Shown here in pieces: positions 46,162 to 53,218 of a DNA stretch of 64,000 bases. Both the position numbers and the translations under genes were made by a program. Every line of letters begins with the position of its first letter. Within the stretch, counting starts at the first letter, position 1. Source of the stretch: Candidatus Cryptobacteroides faecipullorum (GTDB taxonomy: Bacteria; Bacteroidota; Bacteroidia; Bacteroidales; UBA932); NCBI GenBank assembly GCA_017694885.1, contig JADIMH010000006.1, forward strand, positions 1 to 64,000. The letters are read 5' to 3'. Under the pieces are notes generated by a model. The model ran no database searches. It was not told the origin of the DNA and saw only the letters and a list, made by a program, of their open reading frames with translations.

Positions 46162-47435
46162 TTATGAAAAGACTTTCTTACATATTTACAACCATATTGG
46201 CTGCGGTATCCCTCAGCTCATGCTTCAACGAGATCGAGGATGTCTTTCCTCAGAGTTCTACCGAAAGACTGACACAGGAAGAGCAGGAATGTCTCGATCT
46301 TCTCCTGTCGTCAGAGCAGGGATGGCTCGTGCAATATTATCCGTCGGCAAGCAGAACCTACGGAGGCTTTGCCTATGCGATGAAGTTCGGGGAAGACGGT
46401 AATGTTACAGTAGCTTTCGAACAGGCTTCTGACCCGGAAGTGACCGTTACGAGCCACTATTCCATCAATGGATCTTCAAGCGTGACCCTGACTTTCGATA
46501 CGTACAACGACTATATCCACGCCCTTTCGGATCCTGACTTCTATGGCGGCAATGCGTTTGAAGGCGACTTCGAATTCGCTTTCATAGACGGAAGCAGCGA
46601 GAGAATCGAATTCCGCGGGATCAAGACGGGAAACAGGATCGTCTTCATCGCTCTCGACGCTGAAACGGATATAATTTCCGCCATAAACAATGTACTCGAT
46701 ATGAAGAACCAGTACTTCATGTCATATAATCTCGGAGGCTCTATCGCGATGGAATGCGATCCTAACGGGTACAATAACCTTTATTATACCCCTGATCCGC
46801 AGAATCCTTATGCCGTTCAGGAAGTTCCTTTCGCCTATTCCGTCGACGGCCTGACATTCTACGAGCCAGTTCCCGTCGGGGCAGGTTCAGTACAGGATTT
46901 CGCCTGGAATGAAGAAAAGGAGTGTTTCGTGTCCAAGGAAGATGCTTCCGTAGAGCTTGTGGGCGAGAGAAACCCTATGTTTATGGATTATGAGGATTAT
47001 CTGGGAACATATACGTTGAATTACAACCGCAATGCCTCCATTGAGGTAACCCTTACTCCTGCGGAATACGGTTCTACATATTATATGGAAGGATTCTTCG
47101 GGTATACTCCTGTTGTTTCCTGGACTCCTTCAGGATTTCTGTCGCTTCTGTGCCAGTATCTGGGCCAGGATGGTTCTTATTACGTATGGCTTTGCCCGTG
47201 GGACGGTGCGACAGGATATTATACCTGGAGCACGTCGGTAGGATTCAACCTCGTCAACAACGGTACCGATCCGGACAATCTGGTGCTGACCTTTGAAGAC
47301 AACGGTGCATGGGGGTCATACCAGGCGACTTCGATCCTGATTTATGCATTCTCTTCTCAGACGGCAAGCAGCAGTACCGGTCTCGGTTATCTGGAGCAGG
47401 TACCGTCGCTTACGACATTAGTCAAGAACAATTAA
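46158..47435 (+). CDS. DUF4302 domain lipoprotein
   Basis: 425 aa. ATGA overlap with the metallohydrolase gene; an ATG two codons later (46164) would also give a normal signal. The lipobox is LSSC (Cys22), followed by FNEIED. It shows a DUF4302-like pattern: TQEEQECLDLLLSSEQGWL near the start, repeated beta hairpins and an RIEFRGIKTGNRIVF segment. The function of the family is unknown, but it occurs in SusCD loci with this metallohydrolase. Its C-terminus (LIYAFSSQTASSSTGLGY) resembles the end of the next gene product (LYVFSSQQASSSNVVGYW). Confidence 0.85.
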   Translation: MIMKRLSYIFTTILAAVSLSSCFNEIEDVFPQSSTERLTQEEQECLDLLLSSEQGWLVQYYPSASRTYGGFAYAMKFGEDGNVTVAFEQASDPEVTVTSHYSINGSSSVTLTFDTYNDYIHALSDPDFYGGNAFEGDFEFAFIDGSSERIEFRGIKTGNRIVFIALDAETDIISAINNVLDMKNQYFMSYNLGGSIAMECDPNGYNNLYYTPDPQNPYAVQEVPFAYSVDGLTFYEPVPVGAGSVQDFAWNEEKECFVSKEDASVELVGERNPMFMDYEDYLGTYTLNYNRNASIEVTLTPAEYGSTYYMEGFFGYTPVVSWTPSGFLSLLCQYLGQDGSYYVWLCPWDGATGYYTWSTSVGFNLVNNGTDPDNLVLTFEDNGAWGSYQATSILIYAFSSQTASSSTGLGYLEQVPSLTTLVKNN

Positions 47436-47446
47436 ATGAGCATGCC

Positions 47447-48763
47447 ATGAAAAGAATATCATATATATTATTGTCGATGGCCTTTGCCGTTGCTGCCCTT
47501 GCCGGCTGCAGCAAGGAAGAGGCCGAGGAAACATATCTTAGGATAGAACGTTCGGACGTTGATTTCAGCGCTGCGGGCGGTACTGGGGAGATCCTTATTT
47601 CCACAAATGCGGCTTCAGTTTCAGCGGTTTCGGGAAAGGATTGGCTTACAATTACTTCTGAAAATACGGAGTCGGTTCTGTTTTCTGTGGCGGAAAGCGA
47701 GGATGAATTCTCCAGAGTGGCTTCTGTCACCATTACTGCGGGCGGTGTATCCCAGGAAGTGACCGTATCCCAGATGGGTGTCATTTTCGACATCGGTGCG
47801 GATATGATTTCGGATCTGTCCCTGGCTCCTGAAGGGGAGACATTGACTATTCCGTATTCGACCAATTCGGGTACTCCTCAGGTTACCCTGTCGGATAATT
47901 CCTGGCTGACTGCCGAAGTCGATTCTGAAAATATAATCCTGACTGCCGGACGGAATAACTCCAAGGAAGAAAGGACTGTATCCGTAACCATTGCTGCGGG
48001 ATGGAAAACCCTGGAACTGACGGTCTCTCAGGCCAGGATCTATTATTTCCTTCAGGAATCCTTCTCTTTTTCCAAGGATGCGGTGACAGGCTATGAGATA
48101 GAGCCTACGGAGTCTCTTTCCGGTATCGGCTGGACTGTCTCTTCTGATTCCGATTGGATTACGGCTGAAAAGACTTCGGGCGGGAATCTTTCATTCACAC
48201 TGGCGTCCAATGAGTCCGGCGCTACCCGCTCCGGAAAGATCAATGTGACCGATGAGTCCGGCTCTGCCTTGACTTCCATAGAAATACGGCAGGGAGTATG
48301 GAATTATGACTATTTCCTCGGACAGTGGACGCTGTATTCCAATGATGAACTCGGGCCGGTGCGTGCAGTCTTCCAGGAGAACGTCCCGGGCGAAAGCTAT
48401 ACCATGCTGATAGAAGACAGTATGTTAGGAGCCTTTCCGCTTTATGTGACCTATGACAGCAGTACGGCATCGCTGAATCTTAAGGCACAGTATGTTTCTT
48501 TGCTTGAAGGTCTTATTCCGGGATATTATTTCTGGTGGTGTGCTACATATGGAGAGTATGTCACATGGGCGGAAGAAGCCGGAATGGATATGGTCTACAA
48601 TATGGATGACAAGAATCCTGAACTGGTCTGCGAAAGCGACGGCGAATACGGTGAGGACATAACAGGCTTTTCACTGTATGTCTTCTCAAGCCAGCAGGCT
48701 TCATCAAGCAATGTCGTGGGCTATTGGTCATTGTTCACTTCAATGACGAAGCTTACCCGCTAA
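47447..48763 (+). CDS. BACON-domain lipoprotein
   Basis: 438 aa from the ATG at 47447. The frame is open further upstream inside the previous gene, but the lipoprotein signal (AALAGC, Cys21, then SKEEAEE) starts here. Three BACON-like beta-sandwich repeats follow at about residues 30-115, 120-205 and 210-295 (for example SAVSGKDWLTI, SDNSWLTAE, SSDSDWITAEK). The C-terminal half is a lipocalin-like barrel whose last 40 residues resemble the DUF4302 protein encoded 11 nt upstream. BACON domains are thought to bind carbohydrate or mucin-type ligands or to act as spacers. No catalytic motif. Confidence 0.85.
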   Translation: MKRISYILLSMAFAVAALAGCSKEEAEETYLRIERSDVDFSAAGGTGEILISTNAASVSAVSGKDWLTITSENTESVLFSVAESEDEFSRVASVTITAGGVSQEVTVSQMGVIFDIGADMISDLSLAPEGETLTIPYSTNSGTPQVTLSDNSWLTAEVDSENIILTAGRNNSKEERTVSVTIAAGWKTLELTVSQARIYYFLQESFSFSKDAVTGYEIEPTESLSGIGWTVSSDSDWITAEKTSGGNLSFTLASNESGATRSGKINVTDESGSALTSIEIRQGVWNYDYFLGQWTLYSNDELGPVRAVFQENVPGESYTMLIEDSMLGAFPLYVTYDSSTASLNLKAQYVSLLEGLIPGYYFWWCATYGEYVTWAEEAGMDMVYNMDDKNPELVCESDGEYGEDITGFSLYVFSSQQASSSNVVGYWSLFTSMTKLTR

Positions 48764-48783
48764 GGCTTTTTCATAGACTTTAT

Positions 48784-48825
48784 GCATTTTCTGAGGCCGG
48801 GCATGGCCTGCCCGGCGGGAAATGC
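48784..48825 (+). other. Intercistronic stem-loop without a T-run
   Basis: GCCGGGCA (48796-48803) and TGCCCGGC (48809-48816) form a GC-rich hairpin. It is extended by GCATTT (48784-48789) pairing with AAATGC (48820-48825). No T-run follows, so it is not a classical terminator. It may stabilise the upstream mRNA or lower expression of the gene at 48864. Confidence 0.6.
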
Positions 48826-48863
48826 ACTATTGAAGACACTGGACTAACCAAATTTTATCAGAT

Positions 48864-51800
48864 ATGAAAAAATTTCTGCTGCCGCTGCTTTTGTGCCTGT
48901 GCGCATGCAGTGTCGATGAATTACAGGACAGGATAGACGGACTGGATGAAAGGCTGACAGCCCTGGAGGCGCAGGTCGAAGCTATGAACACTGAAATTTC
49001 CGGCCTGAAATCCCTTATTGAAGGGAAACAGTTCATTTCCGGCATAAGGACTAATGAAGACGGCGGGTTCACGCTTGAACTCGTGACGGATACAGGTGTG
49101 CAGTCGGAAATTACAGTACAGGACGGCGCAGACGGTCATTCTCCTCGGATCGGTGTGGCGGATTATGAAGGGGAGATGTATTGGACTCTTGACGGAGAAT
49201 TCATTGAGGACGGGGAAGGGAATTATCTCCCGGTATCCGGAAAAGACGGCATTACACCCGAATTCAAGATTGAAGACGGAATGTGGTATGTCTCTTATGG
49301 CGGGGAATGGCAGGAGTGCGGAAAAGCGCAGGAGGAAGCCGAACCTTCGATTTTCAAGTCTGCCGTACTGAGCGATGACGGCAAATTTGCATATATCACC
49401 CTGCAGGACGATACGGTGCTTACGTTTGAAGTATACCGTCAGTTCGGGATATTGTTCGATTCTGCAGAAGGATATGTAGAGGCAGGCGCGAGCGTTACCG
49501 TGCCGTTTGTGCTTACAGGAGCAGATGAAAACACTGTAATCGAAACTATCGCAAGCAGCGGATGGACGGCTGAAGTCGAGGTGGATGACAGTATGGAGTC
49601 GGGATCGGTCATCGTTGCCGCTCCGGGGGAAAGCTCGACCGGAAAGGTGATAGTCCTTGTCAATGACGGAGGCTACAAGACCATCATGCGTACCTTGACT
49701 TTCATTTCGGGAACTCTGAATATCAGTACATCTTCGGTAGAAGCCCCTGCAACGGGAGGAGTCGTGTCCGTGGAAGTGGAGACCGATATGGAGTATGAGG
49801 TGGAAATACCGGAGGATGCCCAGAACTGGATTTCGTTTGTCGAGACCAGGTCCGGCATGAGGACGGAAACCGTCAGTTTCCAGGTTTCCGCCAACGGGAC
49901 AGGCATGTTGCGCCAGACGGAAGTCAGGCTTGTTTCATCGGGAACTGTAGTGGAGACCATTCTTGTATATCAGATTATCGATTATGATAAGGACCTTCTG
50001 GTATTCAGGGTCAAGGCTGAAGAGTACACTTCTTCTTCGGCTTCAAAATATTCCAATCAGGTTTACCTGCCTCTTTTCGGCGAAGTTGCAGTGACAGTCA
50101 ACTGGGGCGACGGCAGCAGGGAGGAAATCCAGAAGAAGGTATCGGGGGCAACGTCTCTCATTTATCATGAATACGCGGAACCGGGTACATATTATGTTAC
50201 AGTCGGAGGCCGCGCGGAAGCCCTCAAGGGAACGAATGTAAACAAGAATATCGCTCCTGCCATTACAGGTGTCATACAGTGGGGCAGTCTCGGGGTCAAT
50301 TCTCTGATGGACACTTTCAAGGGCAATACATCATTGACATCCGTACCTCAGCCCGAAGAAGGGGCCTTTGCCGCTGTCACTACCGCCGACGGGATGTTCG
50401 ACGGCTGTACCTCTCTTGTTTCCGTTCCGGAAAACCTGTTTGCTTCTGCGACGGCTCTTACGGATGCAGGATCCCTTTTCAACGGATGTTCATCCCTGAA
50501 GTCGGTACCGGAGAATCTGCTTGCATCATGTCCTCTGGTAACGGATGTAGCCAGTATGTTTGCGGGCTGCGGGTCATTGGAGGAAGTTCCTTCCGGCCTT
50601 CTTTCCCGCCAGACGGAGGTGACTTCATTGGCAAATCTGTTTAAAGGCTGTTCTGCTCTGAAGACTGTTCCGGAAGATCTTTTCGCAAACCAGTCCAAGG
50701 TCAAGAATCTGGGGAGCCTGTTTACCGACTGTTCTTCTCTGGAGTCCGTGCCGGCCGGGCTGTTTAAGAATCTCGATGCCGTTACGGCTGCGGGAACGAT
50801 GTTTAAAGGCTGTTCGGCATTGAAGACTGTTCCGGAAGGACTTTTCGATGCGTTCGGCAAAGTGACCAACATATCCAGTCTTTTCAGCGGATGCTCTTCT
50901 TTGGGCAATCTTCCTGCCGGTATATTCCGGAATATGTCGGCCGTAACTTCTGCCGGTTATCTATATGAAGGATGCGTAGGCATGACGGATTTCCCGCCGA
51001 TCAAGAACATGACGTCCCTTAAGACGGTAAATGCCATGTGGAAGGATTGCGCTACCCTTGCAAGCGTTCCGGCCGATTATTTCCCTGAAAGCGTGTCGAC
51101 AGGCACTACTACTGCATATATGTTTCAGAACTGTACTTCTTTAAAGACTGTTCCGGAAGGCCTGTTCGATGATTTTTCCAATGTTACCATCATCACGCAG
51201 ATGTTCCAGAACTGTACTTCCCTGGAGTCTCTTCCTGTCGGGATTTTCGACAATATGAAAAAGATCAAGACAGCCAAGAACACTTTTGAAGGCTGCTCCG
51301 CCTTTACCGGAGAGTCTCCATATACCATTGTCGGTGACAGGAAGATACATCTTTATGAACGAAGTGCGGACAACGGTTTTACTGAGATAACCGGATATGA
51401 CGACTGCTTTACCGGATGCGGGAAGATGGCGGATTATACTTATATCCCGATATCATGGGGAGGTATAAGCGACGGGACCACGGGAGTACCTGTACTTGAA
51501 CTCAGTATGGTGCCTTCTGAAGGAGAGGAATATTTCCGCTTCGACATCAGTATCAAGGGTGCCGATGTGAAGTCCTGCAGGTATGTTCTCGGTGAAACGG
51601 AAACTGTCCAGTCCCGTCTGGAAGAAATGGGTGACTATGAGAAACTTTGCAACAGATACGGAACAGCTTTCAGTTCATCGGTAATCGGGAACATAAACTC
51701 GCCGGAAGGCCATACTGTATCTTCTTCCGACAATCTTGAACCTGCTACGGAATACACGCTCGTAGTCATGGCCGGCAATGTGCACGGAAATACGGTAGAG

Positions 51801-52475
51801 ACATGTGTGGCTGTTACCGGTGATGTTCCGGAAGGCGAAGCCGGTTATGAAAGGTATATCGGTACCTGGACGGTGACATCGGCGTCATCCGAAATAACAG
51901 GAAAGCCCCAGACATTTACTGTCGAAATAGAGCCTTACAGGGTCAATGAAAGTTTCCGTGTTTCAGGATGGGGTATAACCGGTTTCGGTTCAAGGGATAT
52001 CGCACCGTTCCTGATGGATTATTCGGGCGGCAATGTATCCGTGTCCACTTACGGGTATTACGGAATGTATAACCTGTATTATGTCTATCTGAAATACCGG
52101 TTCAAGAAGGAGGACGGCCTGTATTATGTCTGGACGACGGACGAAGATCTGGCAACGGGAACATTCGGGGATGACGGTACCGTGACTATAGAGATGTCCG
52201 GATTCACCGATCCTGCATCCGGCAATACCTATCAGGTCAGCGGTATGGATTATTTTCTGTATAGCGGAGGAAAGTTCTATGAAGTGGAAAATATGTTCAA
52301 GCCTGGATATACTGTAAGCGATTATAGTATAGGTCCTTATGTGCTTACCAAGTCCGGGTCTGAACAGACTCGTGCCCGCAAGGCCGCATCGGCATCGCCG
52401 GCTTTTGTGGAGCTTGAAACCGTCTCTTTGCCTGTGATTCCTGTGCGCCAAGGCGCATCGGAAGTTCTCAGATAA
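48864..52475 (+). CDS. Giant surface lipoprotein with coiled coil, BACON and BspA-like leucine-rich repeats
   Basis: 1203 aa lipoprotein (CLCACS, Cys15, then VDELQD). A coiled coil (about 16-55) and collagen-like turns (GADGHSPRIG, GKDGITPEF) match the DUF4988 type. Ig/BACON-like domains (about 190-380) and a PKD-like domain with VTVNWGDGSREE (about 400-455) follow. Then come about 12 tandem 27-residue leucine-rich repeats (about 480-814; consensus MFxGCSSLxSVPxGLF), related to BspA/DUF285 repeats. Next are a fibronectin-like segment and a C-terminal lipocalin-like domain. BspA-like repeats commonly bind host or extracellular proteins. This is the last intact gene of the SusCD locus, followed by a terminator. 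Confidence 0.85.
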   Translation: MKKFLLPLLLCLCACSVDELQDRIDGLDERLTALEAQVEAMNTEISGLKSLIEGKQFISGIRTNEDGGFTLELVTDTGVQSEITVQDGADGHSPRIGVADYEGEMYWTLDGEFIEDGEGNYLPVSGKDGITPEFKIEDGMWYVSYGGEWQECGKAQEEAEPSIFKSAVLSDDGKFAYITLQDDTVLTFEVYRQFGILFDSAEGYVEAGASVTVPFVLTGADENTVIETIASSGWTAEVEVDDSMESGSVIVAAPGESSTGKVIVLVNDGGYKTIMRTLTFISGTLNISTSSVEAPATGGVVSVEVETDMEYEVEIPEDAQNWISFVETRSGMRTETVSFQVSANGTGMLRQTEVRLVSSGTVVETILVYQIIDYDKDLLVFRVKAEEYTSSSASKYSNQVYLPLFGEVAVTVNWGDGSREEIQKKVSGATSLIYHEYAEPGTYYVTVGGRAEALKGTNVNKNIAPAITGVIQWGSLGVNSLMDTFKGNTSLTSVPQPEEGAFAAVTTADGMFDGCTSLVSVPENLFASATALTDAGSLFNGCSSLKSVPENLLASCPLVTDVASMFAGCGSLEEVPSGLLSRQTEVTSLANLFKGCSALKTVPEDLFANQSKVKNLGSLFTDCSSLESVPAGLFKNLDAVTAAGTMFKGCSALKTVPEGLFDAFGKVTNISSLFSGCSSLGNLPAGIFRNMSAVTSAGYLYEGCVGMTDFPPIKNMTSLKTVNAMWKDCATLASVPADYFPESVSTGTTTAYMFQNCTSLKTVPEGLFDDFSNVTIITQMFQNCTSLESLPVGIFDNMKKIKTAKNTFEGCSAFTGESPYTIVGDRKIHLYERSADNGFTEITGYDDCFTGCGKMADYTYIPISWGGISDGTTGVPVLELSMVPSEGEEYFRFDISIKGADVKSCRYVLGETETVQSRLEEMGDYEKLCNRYGTAFSSSVIGNINSPEGHTVSSSDNLEPATEYTLVVMAGNVHGNTVETCVAVTGDVPEGEAGYERYIGTWTVTSASSEITGKPQTFTVEIEPYRVNESFRVSGWGITGFGSRDIAPFLMDYSGGNVSVSTYGYYGMYNLYYVYLKYRFKKEDGLYYVWTTDEDLATGTFGDDGTVTIEMSGFTDPASGNTYQVSGMDYFLYSGGKFYEVENMFKPGYTVSDYSIGPYVLTKSGSEQTRARKAASASPAFVELETVSLPVIPVRQGASEVLR
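50301..51302 (+). repeat. Tandem 81-nt leucine-rich repeat array
   Basis: About twelve units of 27 codons (one or two are a residue or two off) inside the giant lipoprotein gene. Several units are close at the DNA level. For example, the stretches around 50640, 50802 and 51123 share a run encoding LKTVPE and most flanking bases. Such arrays can gain or lose units by recombination. Confidence 0.85.
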
Positions 52476-52484
52476 AGAGGCCGT

Positions 52485-53129
52485 ATGGACATAAATATTG
52501 ATCCGAAGGCGGCTCGCTGGGAAGTCAGCCGCCTTTTCTCCTTTGAACCTGTAATTGTTTTTCTCATTTTGATAAGCCCGACAGGTCTCTATGCCCGGAA
52601 TCAGAAAATGAATTCGCTCAGAGCCGGCATAGGGATAAATGTCCACGAGCATTATTACGGGCTTTCAGCCGGTCCGTCCCAGTTCATAGAGTATAACAGG
52701 GAAATCAACGGATACTTTTCGGCAGGACTGAGCCTTCATACGGACCAGGCCCGTCTGCGATATACCACAGATGACCATATCAATAAAATAGGTGTAAGCC
52801 TAAGGTACATGGTTTCACCTTTTGCATATTTGAAATGGCTCGACTGGATAGAAATAGGTGTAGGTTTGACATATGAATACAGAAATGCAATGTGGAAGTC
52901 GAACGGCAATCAGTTTATAGTTTAGGATGACGGTGAAACGGTTTCATATCACCGGCTTACGCACGAAGGCCGCCATCATGTGGGCTTCGATTTTCCTATA
53001 AGGGCATATATTATCGGCAGTGCACGTTTTGAACTTTTCGCTTTCTTTGAAATCAAGACTGCATTCTTTGACCGTTCATTCGGGGTAAACCATTATGATG
53101 CAGGTCTGATGTTCGGCGTGAAGTTCTGA
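52485..53129 (+). pseudogene. Broken outer-membrane beta-barrel gene with an internal TAG
   Basis: The first frame gives 146 aa ending at TAG (52923-52925). The same frame continues past it for 67 codons with barrel-like sequence (HVGFDFPIRAYIIG, ELFAFFEIKTAF, and a final MFGVKF with a terminal Phe) to TGA at 53127-53129. Alternating strands (AGIGINVHEHYYGLSAG, FSAGLSLHTD) indicate a small outer-membrane barrel. The 5' end is also odd: the ATG precedes the terminator hairpin of the upstream gene, and the hydrophobic signal-like segment lacks its own ATG. A nonsense mutation in a decaying gene is the simplest reading. Many intact genes here end in TAG, so the codon is not generally reassigned. 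Confidence 0.75.
52506..52537 (+). terminator. Rho-independent terminator of the second Sus-type locus
   Basis: AAGGCGGCT (52506-52514) pairs with AGCCGCCTT (52527-52535), with a twelve-base loop and T4 in total, then CTCCTTT. It lies 31 nt after the giant lipoprotein stop and inside the 5' part of the broken barrel gene's reading frame. Confidence 0.78.
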
Positions 53130-53176
53130 AAACGGATTTTCAGGCTTTGCCGCATATCAATTAAGCAAAAAAGTCC

Positions 53177-53184
53177 TATCTTTG
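53177..53184 (+). promoter_or_regulatory. Probable -7 element of the pheT promoter
   Basis: TATCTTTG matches TAnnTTTG exactly, 34 nt before the pheT start. The -33 position (about 53154-53157) reads ATAT, so the upstream box is weak. A TTTG at 53146-53149 is too far away. Confidence 0.5.
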
Positions 53185-53218
53185 CAAGTTGGTGAAAATT
53201 ACTTGGAAATAATAAGAT

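Noticed and set aside
52923..52925. Stop-codon reassignment (TAG read as an amino acid)
   Set aside because: Several intact genes in the window, such as the S8 protease at 197-2314, end in TAG, so a single nonsense mutation is more likely.
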